Translations under genes and position numbers: made by a program
Part shown: positions 45,749 through 55,164 of the stretch, in pieces
Position numbering within the stretch: the stretch's first letter is position 1
Layout: every line of letters starts with the position of its first letter
The notes under the pieces: generated by a model
What the model saw: only the letters and a program-made list of their open reading frames with translations
Told to the model about the DNA's origin: nothing
The model's database searches: none
Assembly (NCBI GenBank): GCA_011037195.1
Contig: JAAEAF010000246.1
Span: 62,001-126,000 of the forward strand
Reading direction: 5' to 3'
DNA: 64,000 nucleotides
Source: Triatoma infestans
Taxonomy: Eukaryota; Arthropoda; Insecta; Hemiptera; Reduviidae

Positions 45749-46433
45749 AGTAGTGGAAGAAAGAAATGAAAGAAAATAAGAATTTTGAAAATAGTTTAGT
45801 GAAATAATTTTGTAAATTTTAGCTAGTTCAAATAGTGTATTTTAGTGAAGGGGAAAGAGCCAGGTACTATAATTTAGGTCAATGCTACTGAAGAGACAAA
45901 GAGACAAGAAACAGTTAGGATAAGACAATACACTCCCTCCAGACATGCCAGCATTATTTCAAAACATTTGTACTAAGAAGAGAAGGCATTTCAACAGTCT
46001 GAACTAGACGTCCAACCAGAACACTTCAGGAATCGCTCTCTTAAATTCAGTGCTAGTTATAAGTTAAAACATAAAGAGTTTATTCTATAACTAGTTTCAG
46101 CATATTATTGTGATATTGTAAAGTGCTTAAATTCACTTGGAGAATATATCTATTTTAAAAAAAAGTGTGATCTCTTGATTATTTCTAATACTTCACTCAC
46201 TACCTCAAACATACACATAAGGGAGTTAGTGTGAAGCTAAGTCTCTGTACGAGTCTGTGTTGGCACACTGTCTGAAAAACGCATCCTGAAGATGGGCGAA
46301 CGCCCGAAACCGGTCGATGACCACAAAACGAAGCAGGCTACCACGGAAAATGTCTCTGATACACATAAGCCCTTTACAATACCGCTCAAGACACAAGCTA
46401 CTACTACAACACAGTATCACCAATTACATTATA
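45749..46433 (+). mobile_element. Solo LTR inside the inverted-repeat element
   Basis: AGTAGTGGAAGAAAG to ACATTATA, L1-related, with the family blocks 'ggaatcgctctcttaaattc', 'gtgctagttataag' and 'cacataagccctttac'. Flanks CCAC and CCAG differ by one base. It contains a 137 bp insert at 46222-46358. Confidence 0.7.
46222..46358 (+). mobile_element. 137 bp mobile unit with hammerhead-like motif
   Basis: It interrupts the LTR and is flanked by an exact 11 bp direct repeat, atacacataag (46211-46221 and 46359-46369). The motif at 46282-46319 reads CATC, CTGAAGA, T, hairpin GGGCGAACGCCC, GAAAC, CGGTC, GATG. CATC and GATG can pair around the core. No ORF, no poly(A) tail, no terminal inverted repeat. 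Confidence 0.7.
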
Positions 46434-46669
46434 CCAGCTACTTGTGAAAAGCGTTGCTTCGGTAAAAATTTAGTAGCAATAACTAGGCCATAATTATACT
46501 TGGCCATTAATAGATAATAGTTTTTAAAAGCCTTTCCATACTTTGCCTAAGACGACATAGACAATCTATAGAATGCCTAGCCCAGGTATGAAATAAAAAG
46601 GATATTCTATAGAATGCCTGAATTTCATACTTTGCCGGTAACATATATATATATATATATATATATGTG

Positions 46670-46982
46670 CATTTAGCATTCCACATTTAAAGAAAAACTG
46701 TATAGTTAGTTCTGAGAAAATTAAAAAAAAAAAAAAACTCAAAAAACTATACGGTTTTGGTTAAATTTTCCGATTTTCTTAAATTTTAGCACATTCTTGT
46801 ATTTAAGAAAATCATTTCACACTTCAATAGATCTACTTAAAGTGAGAGAACAAAAAACACTATAATTTGGGCTTACTCATCTTTCTCCAAAAAAAAAAAA
46901 AAAAAAAAAAAAAAACAGCAAACATTTTGGCATAGGGCTGAACCACCAAAACGACTAATGCTTCCTTCTAAGGTTATGGTGG
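46670..46982. other. AT-rich DNA with A run
   Basis: A run of about 27 A at 46888-46914 is followed by 'tggcatagggctgaaccacc', possibly the end of a small retroposon. No gene. Confidence 0.4.
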
Positions 46983-47672
46983 TGTAATGACATGGCAAAG
47001 TCATAGCAATGTCAAACCTTCACAACAGATAAAAAGAAAGAATAATTTACAACTAGTGGCCTAACCAGCTGCCTGACTTCAAGACAAGACCGTGGGCAAA
47101 CAAACAAACCAAGGGTAAATACCCTTACATCAAAGCAAGCACCGCTAAGGCTGGCCACTGACCTAAATCGGTGGTTACCAAACTAACCAAGGTTGCACAA
47201 GGTCGCACACTAGGACAGATGTCTTGGTGTGAATGTGGCCAACACGAATATATAAACTTCGCCCGATTGCAAGAGGGGATGAATATACGATTATACTTGA
47301 GTACGTCTTCATATACGAGCAGCAGTTTACGCGTCCCTATACAGTTTTTAATTTATACTTATTACCTTAGTTGTGCATCTTAGTTCATTTATCTTAATCA
47401 TTCTAAATTATTAGTTGTTTATCTTCTATTTATTTCTAAGTATTTCTTGTTAATAGTTACCATTTTTTACGTTTAAATTATTGTTCAAATACAGTCTATT
47501 TTTATAATTTCCATGTTAATACTTCGAGCACTAACTTCCAAAAATCTCTAAACTAACTTCCGCCCTCTTCAAGACATCTACTACATACCTCAGGAATCAC
47601 ATTAATCGATTCCACTACATCTTGTAGAGTATCACGGTGGGATCAGATCATCCAATAAACGATTCCACTACA
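46983..47672 (+). mobile_element. Solo LTR (family L2)
   Basis: 690 bp, TGTAATGACATGG to CCACTACA, flanked by GTGG at 46979-46982 and 47673-47676. It shares its start, the 'cgcgtccctatac' block and 'cattccactaca'-type end with 10197-10911. The end carries an extra partial repeat (CCACTACA twice, at about 47609 and 47665). Confidence 0.85.
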
Positions 47673-47676
47673 GTGG

Positions 47677-48240
47677 TTATATAAATACAAATATCATTGT
47701 ATTTGTATAAGTTTAGATAAATTTTTAATATGTGTTATGTGTAGATTAGTAAAGAGATTTAACTTTTAGGAAAGATTGCTTTCTCCAGAATGGTGGAAAA
47801 ACCATTAGAAGCAAATAATATTACTGAACACACATGCTGCGCACAAAATAACAATGATTACTTTCAACTAAAAAGCACAACAGTACAAATATTTGTTCAA
47901 CAGTATTCTTACACTCTGCCGCCTGTATTTACAGGCCTAAGAATCTGTATTTATATGTACATTATACAGTTCCTACTTAACCAATCATTATTACACATAT
48001 TTGACTAACACACAAAAGATATAACACTTTAAAAAAAGTCTTTTAGGAAAAATACGTTATCAAACAAACACACGGCTCGGTGTGCAAATAAAATTTTAAT
48101 ACGTTATAAAATTTAAAGTCAATTAGTGTTAAAACAGCAGGTGTGAAATATTCATACAAATATCTTTTACGGCCATGTTGCTTTAAGCAAAATGACCGTC
48201 GTGGGCAGAGTGTCAATGTCCTCACATAACTTCATCATGA
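47677..48240. other. AT-rich DNA, nothing recognised
   Basis: Short ORFs without motifs. No RNA gene or repeat end was seen. Confidence 0.4.
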
Positions 48241-48247
48241 TGCTATT

Positions 48248-48840
48248 TTTTTTACTTTATCATATTCCTAATAAAAGAAAGTATTGCAATTGTGCCGAAT
48301 TTTTTCAAATTGTGTTTTCACAAGAAAATATATGTTTTGAGGTCCCCTGAATACGAAAAAAAATGTTTTTAGCGAATGATCTGTATGTATGTATGTTAAT
48401 AGAATATCTCAAAAACGAAACGTCACAGGAAGGTAAAACTTGGTATTCGTTTAGGGTTCTACTACCGCATTTGGCAACGAACATTACGGTCAAAATCCAC
48501 TAAGCGGAAGTGCGACTTTATGTTTTATTCTTTGAGTTTTTCGTTTTTCTCAAAAACGGCTCCAACAATTTTCTTTATACTTTGTATACTATGTACATAT
48601 TTCTGGAGGTTCCTGTGGTAACAGTAATGTTATGCTTCCCTCCAAAGTATATGGTACTACCACTTATATAATATTAATATACAGCGGGCATTGTCAAAAT
48701 TCCAAATTTGAGGAAAATCGGTTAATCAGAAGTGCGACTTTATAGAACAGATTTTTAAATTTTTTTGAATTTTTTACGAATCCTTTTACAACGATTTTCT
48801 TTAAACTATATGCTAACTACACATATATCCCTTTCTATCT
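48248..48840 (-). repeat. Rep-A fragment
   Basis: 'ttttactttatcatattcct' terminus, 'tttgaggtcccctgaatac', 'ctcaaaaacgaaacgtcac', 'cggctccaacaattttcttt' in Rep-A minus order. It ends at about 48830 ('aactacacata'). Confidence 0.55.
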
Positions 48841-49200
48841 GTGTGACGCCATCTGTTAGTGGTCAGTAGGTACCACCAACCCTGTGGCGCCATCTGTTAA
48901 TGGTCAATAGGTACCACTACCTCAACTACTAGGCGCATTCGGGATGTAAGCCAGATAACACCTCTCAGCAAGCCACCGCTTCTCCGAGCTTCAACTATGC
49001 GGGTGGTACATACTCAAGAGGCTCCAGCAACGGTACCAGCTGAACCCGCACGGGAAGTTCAATCAAGGAAATACACAAATCGAAACATGCACCTTCCCGA
49101 TGGTGGTGATGGGGGAAGAATAAAGACATTGGGCCCACCGGCACAGTTCCATCAGTATCTATCTAGTCAAGAATATTATTATGTCTATTAGCTAGTAGTA
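48841..49200 (+). repeat. GC-rich block with a short tandem repeat
   Basis: 'ggcgccatctgttaatggtc' and 'gacgccatctgttagtggtc' form a two-copy, ~52 bp direct repeat (48844-48920). A 64-codon ORF (48997-49191) with even composition follows, but it has no domain. GC content is well above the flanks. It may be the edge of an unrecognised element. Confidence 0.4.
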
Positions 49201-49213
49201 ATAGAAATGTTTT

Positions 49214-49430
49214 CTACACGACTAGTGTTTGTGTTTGTGATCCAGTTAACCCGACTGTTTCCACAATCTCACACATTTTTCTAAAAATAATTGATTTTTG
49301 AAGCAATTGTACAGAATTTGTGGCATCTAACCCGTGTTGGTTCCGTAGAGCTGGAAAGCATCCAGATATTTTCGGTGATAGCCTGCTTGTTTTTGTGGTC
49401 ATCGGGCGTTCACCCATCATCAGGATGTTT
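49214..49430 (-). repeat. Fragment of the hammerhead-like mobile unit
   Basis: On the minus strand: CATCCTGATGATGGGTGAACG then CCCGATGACCAC, 'aagcaggctatcacc' and 'gctttccagctctacggaac'. The GAAACCGGTC part is deleted, so the motif is incomplete. It matches 55127-55225 otherwise. Confidence 0.55.
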
Positions 49431-49737
49431 TTTTTTCAAATTTAGTTGATATACTCAAAAGTTATTTAGTTGACATACTGAGACAATAAATAAATGGGTC
49501 ACATACAGACAGACCAATTTTTTAATAATTACGCTATTTAACGTCCTCAATGCCTGGAAAGAATAAAAATTCTAAGTGGTGATTCTAAACCTAGTTCTTT
49601 TTAGTTCTAAACTCTATTTTTTTTCCCTTGGCGCATCGACTTCAGTGGTCATTAGCGCCTCTAAACTCTATTTCTTTTAAGTCTATTGTTCTTTGTGTAC
49701 AAAAGGAGAAAGAGTAAAAAATCCTAATTTCATACAT

Positions 49738-49767
49738 CGTCGTTGCTCATGAAAAAACCGCTATGTG
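49738..49767 (+). repeat. Left terminal inverted repeat
   Basis: Starts CGTCGTTGCTC and ends CCGCTATGTG. Pairs with 53885-53915. Confidence 0.8.
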
Positions 49768-51717
49768 CAGCTTTTTTCAAAAATTAGTTTTTTATACCCA
49801 TCGACTCAGAATTTTACTGCGCATCGAGTCATAATATCAGCTATGTGAAAAATATTAAACTTTAGGGTATAAAATATGGTTTGAAAAAACCGCTATGTCT
49901 TAGAAGCTTGAAAGTAGATTTGCGAAACCAGCTATGTGAATGTGTATACACATAGCGGGTTTTTAGACAAAAATTGGCGGGATGATATTAGAAATAGTAA
50001 TAAAAAATAACCTGCAACAATGAAAATTGTTTAATTTATCTTGGAAGTTACTAATTTGTGGAAGTCGGCAGTTGGAGCTATTCTTGTCAGAACAGACATC
50101 AGTACATCTGCTGTTGAAATAAGGAAGTATGTTGTATTAATTTCAATTCTTTATTTATACAAACTTTCTGGATTTCATTTAGAAGTAATAATGATATGGC
50201 CATGCACTATAATTTACAAAATGTCTTCTTTCTCTCAGTTTTGAAATAATGGAAAGCCGTGACAGAAAATTAGCTAGGATTGCCGCTGAATTGTACCAAT
50301 CTCATGAGCAGTCAGATTCTTCAGGAAGAGAATAAATTATGTCATTTGTATAAAACGCCTCTTTCCATATTTTGATCAATATAAAACTTAGCATTCTAAT
50401 AAAATCGTGCAGAAAAACACACTTTAAGGGGACACATTTGTTAATTTTTAATGAGTTCTGTCAAAAAGTGTGATTTTTATATTTGAAATTCATTTATTTT
50501 AGGTGAACAAGAGTATGTTATTTTATCTCTCGATGGTCCGGTAGAAGAAAGAAGACTTTTGAAAACAGTCCCTACATTGCAGAATGGCTTGGAAATCGGT
50601 ACTAACTGTGATATGAGTGAAAGACTCAACAGCTTGAGACCAATCTTTATTCTTATATGAAGCAGCAGAGAATGAGCTATATATTGATAATTTAGATAAA
50701 ACCTCTGATGAAGATACGGAAAAAAGTGGTTTTGAAAATAGAAATGACTCTGACAATAAGAGTATGCAACAAAACGAGGAAGACAATACTGAGGAGGATA
50801 AACAAATTTCTCACCCGAAGCCCAAACATTACAAGAAGGAATATGCTACATTGCGACTTCAGGGCAAGAAATATACAGGCTTTAAGCGCCAGGGTTCTAT
50901 CTGTATGGAGGTAGAACGTAATGAAAGAAAAATTCTTCCGAAAAAGTGTTCCCATCGGATAAAATGCAAACCTTCAGAAAGAAGCTACCATTGTGAAGAA
51001 ATAAGTGAAGTAGCCAGAAAAAATGTTCATGAAACAGTCTGGAATTTTGGTACTTGGGACGAGAAAAAAGCCTACATAAAAGGGTTAGTAAACTTAAGAA
51101 AACCACTGAGGAGGAGGGCTTCAACTGACGAATCAACTTCACCTCGAAAGAAGTATGCCTATGACTGTTTTCTTCCAAAAGCTGATGGCGTGAAAGTTAG
51201 GGTATGTAGAGATTTCTTTTTATCAACAACAGCAATTAAGAAAGATGTATTCAATGAATGGATAAGAACATCATGTGGCACTACTTCGGAAGAGCAATCG
51301 GGAACAGAGAAAAGAAGAAACGAAGATAAAACAAAAGAAAATAAGAAAAGAATGAAGACAGATACTGCACTGCAATGGTTGAACATGATTCCCAAGGTCC
51401 TGAGCCATTATTGTAGATCTTCAAGCACTAGAGTTTATGTAGATGAAAGTTTTAGGTCACTCTCTCATATGCACACAGTGTACAAGCAGTGGTGTGAGTA
51501 GAATAAGGTAGTAGCTGTGCAAAGGAAAGCATTTTCAGAAGTTTTACATAATAACAAAATTTCAATTTTCAAACCCAGGAAAGATCAGTGTGATGTGTGC
51601 GTTTCTTTCAAAGAAGGAAACTGTTCAGAAGTTGAATACAATGCACATATAGTTAAAAAGAATAAAGCACGTGAGGCAAAAAAGTTAGCTGTATCTGAAG
51701 CATCAGAAGATACACTT

Positions 51718-52553
51718 TATTTATTTATTTATTTTTACATCTACTATATTATGATACAATTGAGCGCAAAAAACAAAAATAAATTAATACAACATACAAA
51801 TGCTGAAAAAAAAAAAATAAATAAAAATAAAAATACACTTTTATTGTAAATAAAATAATCAGTGCAAACCTTCCTCTAATTATGTACTATAAACTACTAA
51901 TTAGTCTGATATAGTAAATATTGTTAGTTACATATGGTATAGTAAATATTGATACAAAATTTTTAACTTTGTTTTGAAACATTAAGCCATTAAAGTGATA
52001 CTATTTTTTTAATACAAATTTCCTTAATTTTAAGGAATTAAAGATAAAATTATAGATATCAAGCAGGTGACTTTTATTTTTTATAACTAAAATATTTTTT
52101 GGTGTGTATGGATAATATTTTAATAAATACTTATTTCTGTAGTTCGAATACAACGGGCAATCAATAAAAATGTGAGCCAAACTCTCTTTATCGCAAACAC
52201 ATATTAAACAGTTCTCAGTACAATTAATTTCATATCGTTCACCTTTAATATACAGTATGCAAGTATCATCAGAGGCCATCCTAATTTGACTGATTAACTT
52301 GATAATGTAGAAGGATGTATTGAACGTTAGATAGGAGTCTGAACTATCATTTTCGACAATAATTTTATACAAAGTACTAAAAGTTGATCTATTGATTCTT
52401 TGTAAATCAGCATTAAATAAATTGGTTTTTAGATCAGTTAACATTTGACTTTTAAATCTATCTATGAGACAGGCGTCTTGTTCTATCCATAACCACTCAT
52501 AACCTAAATCAGAAAAATATTTTTTCATTTGGGAAACCCAATTATACTTTACA
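51718..52553 (-). mobile_element. LINE-D fragment inside the transposase gene
   Basis: 836 bp flanked by an exact 16 bp direct repeat, atcagaagatacactt (51702-51717 and 52554-52569). The 3' tail on the minus strand is a TAAA-type repeat (plus-strand tttatttatttattt at 51717). Insert plus one duplication is 852 bp, a multiple of three, so the transposase frame is the same on both sides. It is 5' truncated. Confidence 0.9.
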
Positions 52554-52567
52554 ATCAGAAGATACAC
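52001..52567 (-). pseudogene. LINE-D C-terminal ORF, truncated but open
   Basis: The 188-codon frame is uninterrupted. It ends with C-L-I-C-V-C-D-K-E-S-L-A-H-I-F-I-D-C-P, the Cys/His tail seen in damaged copies at 6133 and 9050, then a Leu/Phe/Lys-rich end. The first few codons (from 52567) come from host DNA. Intact frame plus an exact duplication suggest the most recent LINE-D insertion in the window. Confidence 0.75.
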
Positions 52568-53884
52568 TTGTTGTAACTATGGATGTTCAAAGAGTTTTAT
52601 CGTGTCCTAAATTGCTGGTTTCTAAGCAATATTACACCCAAAAACTTCAGATACATAATTTTACAATTTATGTTTCAAACAACAAAGACGTACACATGTA
52701 TGTTTGGCATGAGGGTGATGGTAAAGTAACTGCAAATGAATTTATATCTTGCATTGTCGATTTCATCAAAAAGAACATGCAGTACAAGAAAATAATTTTA
52801 ATTTCAGATGGCTTTTCTTATCAGAACAGAAATAAGACTTTAGCAAGTGCATTATCAGACATATCCATGAAAACAAATAATATAGAAATTGAACAAATAA
52901 TTTTGGAGAAGGGGCACACCATGATGGAGGTGGATAGTGTTCATTCTACATTGGAAAGACATTTTAAACCACCCATATATACACCAGCCCACTATATAAT
53001 GAAAATGGGAGAAACCCGAAGAAATCATCCATACATTGTAGATCAATTGGACTATTCTTTTTTCAAAAATTACGAAAACTTGCCAAACAACTATAAATCA
53101 ATACGGCCAGGAAGAAACTCAGGAGATCCTACTGTGGCAGATTTAAGGGCTCTAAAATATTCAAAGGGTGAGGTGTTGTATAAAATTAGACACAGCCAGA
53201 GATGAGAGCCACTTCCTCAACGAAGAAATAAACACAATGAAATGGATCCTACCTAACTTTATCATAAGCCATTACGAGTTGAAAAGAAGAAATTGGGGAA
53301 CTTACAGTCATTGAAACCCTTCATGTTAAATGAACATCAATTATTTTACGACAGTTTCAAAAATTAGTAATCCTGATTCGTTCATTTTTTTATTATTATT
53401 AACTTTCTAATTCTTCTCAAAAATCTGATTTCATTAACAGATTTATTTTAAAATGTTAGTTTTGTTAATTTGCAGAAATTAGTATAACATTATATAAATA
53501 CAGATTTTTGTCGGAGGAAAGACATTGTGTACTAATAATTACTAATGATTACAGTGTGTTCCCTACAGAATGTATCAGTTTGTTATTAATTTACCATATT
53601 ATAAATTAATAAAAAGTAAAATTATTTAATGACTTCTCACAAAAAATAATATAATTCATATTATAAAACCGCTAAGTAACAAAGAAGGGAACATTGTAAA
53701 TCCGCCATGTGCTTTAAAAATAAAAAAATCGATAATACTTATCGATTGTTTCTATTCTTATTTTGCCCAAAATGTTTGAAAAATATGATTTAAAACTAAA
53801 ACTATTTTGATAATTTGAAGAAAAATAAATAATAAATGAACGCTTAGAATGTTTTCTGTTGTTACTGAAAAATTTTGTTTTTTA

Positions 53885-53915
53885 CACATAGCGATTTTTT
53901 TCAAGAGCAACGACG
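53885..53915 (-). repeat. Right terminal inverted repeat
   Basis: On the minus strand starts CGTCGTTGCTC and ends TCGCTATGTG. One base longer than the left copy. Confidence 0.8.
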
Positions 53916-53919
53916 ACAT

Positions 53920-54320
53920 ATTATTACGAAAAACGACATGAAAAATAAATTGATAAATTCTATTGAAAAAATAAAAATTCTATATATTTTAGTTAAATAT
54001 AAATCATAATTTTATAGTAACTTATAGTGAAATTTATATAAACACGCAAAATGTCTATTCAAAAGCATAGCAATAATAATTTTTAACTGTTTTTAGAATT
54101 AAATATCAGGAACATTCATGTTCAACAGTGTATTTATTTATTTTTTGTATACTAAAATCACACGAACAAAATAGGACAGCTGTTCACCCAGTTTAACGTT
54201 TATTTTTTAATCTAGGTCATATTAAGGGCAAATCAATTTAGTTTAAAAAGTATTTTACAATTTATTTCGTGTATGATTGTTATTATTAAATGGATTTTAA
54301 TTGTTTAATCAATTATTTTA
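53920..54320. other. AT-rich DNA, nothing recognised
   Basis: Homopolymer-rich; no gene or repeat end. Confidence 0.4.
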
Positions 54321-54668
54321 CTATCGCTTTATATTCGTATTAATTATAAAGATTGAGGTCACTGACTCAATTTCTTCTTTACAAATCATTTTCACCTTCA
54401 CATTTGTTTGCAATATTCGGTACAACGATAACATTTCTATTCCAGCGACTTCCGAATCCTTGTTAAGTAATTCAGAGTAGATGGTATTTTCCCGCCCTAG
54501 TCTACCGAAGGAAGATTCTTCCTCATATATTTGGGAAAACTTAGCATAGTCTGTCATATTGGTATACACCTGAATGGCGAGTTCATTGCGAAGGCGGGAA
54601 AAGAAAGGCGTCACTCTAACGAAATCTTTCAGACATATATATCCTGAACGCGCTAGACTAAGAAGCAA
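54321..54668 (-). other. Unassigned ORF with ordinary coding composition
   Basis: 115 codons on the minus strand, ending TAG at 54321. The middle ('FFSRLRNELAIQVYTNMTDY', 'IYEEESSFGRLGRENTIY') is charged, non-repetitive and about 40% GC against ~28% around it. A splice acceptor-like gcgttcag precedes codon 9 (about 54645), so it may be a terminal exon beginning there. I recognise no domain. It lies between the transposon and the composite inverted repeats. Real coding is possible, but a repeat-borne ORF is not excluded. Confidence 0.4.
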
Positions 54669-54762
54669 GAAGAAAGATCAAGATAAACATATCTAAGTAC
54701 AGAGGTATCTTTACGTATACATCAGGAGACATTTTCCGATGTAGCCTGCTTCATTTTGTGGT

Positions 54763-54800
54763 CATCGACCGGTTTCGGGCGTTCGCCCATCTTCAGGATG
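54763..54800 (-). other. Hammerhead-like motif
   Basis: Minus strand: CATC, CTGAAGA, T, GGGCGAACGCCC hairpin, GAAAC, CGGTC, GATG. Same 38 bp as 46282-46319. Confidence 0.4.
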
Positions 54801-55126
54801 CATTTTTCAGACAGTGTGACAACACAGACTTGCACAGAGCAAATTTAGTTTACACACTAGTGTTAAGAATAGATTATTGAAAATTATATTTGGCAAGAGG
54901 ACCATTATGGCTGGCTGGTTATTGTGATAGACTTCCAACATAAGGATTGTAGGATCGAATCCCAGTTAAGACAAGTTCTAAATCCCTTCCCTTTTAGGTA
55001 GAGTTAATATTTTAAAAAGTAAAGTGTGTAAACGGAGTTTGTAAACTGAATTTGCTCTGTGCAAGTCAGTGTTGTCACACTGATTTGCTCTGTGCAAGTC
55101 AGTGTTGTCACACTGTCTGAAAAACG

Positions 55127-55164
55127 CATCCTGAAGATGGGCGAACGCCCGAAACCGGTCGATG
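55127..55164 (+). other. Hammerhead-like motif
   Basis: CATC, CTGAAGA, T, GGGCGAACGCCC hairpin, GAAAC, CGGTC, GATG; inverted relative to 54763-54800. Confidence 0.4.

Larger units (their letters stand above)
45452..46647. mobile_element. Inverted-repeat element split by an LTR
   Basis: Perfect 26 bp terminal inverted repeats: 45452-45477 (TATATGTTACCGGCAAAG...) and 46622-46647. Inner copies of GGCATTCTATAG and its inverse recur at both ends. TA-rich flanks are compatible with a TA target. Without the LTR the element is about 510 bp with no ORF, i.e. a MITE-like element. Confidence 0.75.
50249..53367 (+). pseudogene. Transposase-like gene, multiply broken
   Basis: A first piece (ATG at 50249, 28 codons) follows an acceptor-like ctctcag. 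A second begins after tttattttag (50503) and shifts frame near 50640. From there one frame runs to 53367, broken by TAG (51499), TGA (53203) and TAA (53254) and a LINE at 51718-52553. Features in order: acidic N-terminus; 'FGTWDEKKAYI'; 'FKPRKDQCDVC' Cys pair with a later His (metal-binding-like, about 51570-51640); V-T-M-D-V-Q (Asp, 52578); I-S-D-G-F-S-Y-Q-N-R-N (Asp, ~52805); 'KGHTMMEVDSVHSTLER' (acidic, ~52915); a final 'LKPFMLNEHQLFY'. The spaced acidic residues suggest a DDE/D-type enzyme; the triad assignment is inference. Confidence 0.75.
49738..53915 (+). mobile_element. Sola-like DNA transposon, decayed
   Basis: Terminal inverted repeats of ~30 bp: the left starts CGTCGTTGCTCATGAAAAAA (49738), the right ends with its complement at 53915, with 2-3 differences. 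ACAT flanks both ends (49734-49737, 53916-53919). CGCTATGTG-like sites recur inside the left end (49759, 49839, 49891, 49930, inverted at 49949) and right end (53703 variant, 53885 inverted) and could be transposase-binding sites. It carries one transposase-like pseudogene. The Sola assignment is inferred from 4 bp duplications and the transposase type. Confidence 0.75.

Noticed and set aside
47171..47383. A 70-codon ORF with a Kozak-like start
   Set aside because: It lies within a solo LTR and the equivalent region of the other LTR copy does not keep the frame.
46979..47617. LTR ending at the first CCACTACA (about 47616)
   Set aside because: The next four bases (tctt) do not match the left flank, whereas the second CCACTACA (47665-47672) is followed by GTGG, matching 46979-46982.
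50523..51395. Several minus-strand ORFs rich in Phe, Leu and Ser
   Set aside because: They are antisense shadows of the transposase-like gene.
49738..53915. A domesticated host gene derived from a transposase
   Set aside because: The frame has three in-frame stops, a frameshift and a LINE insertion, and the terminal repeats persist. It is a dead transposon, not a conserved host gene.
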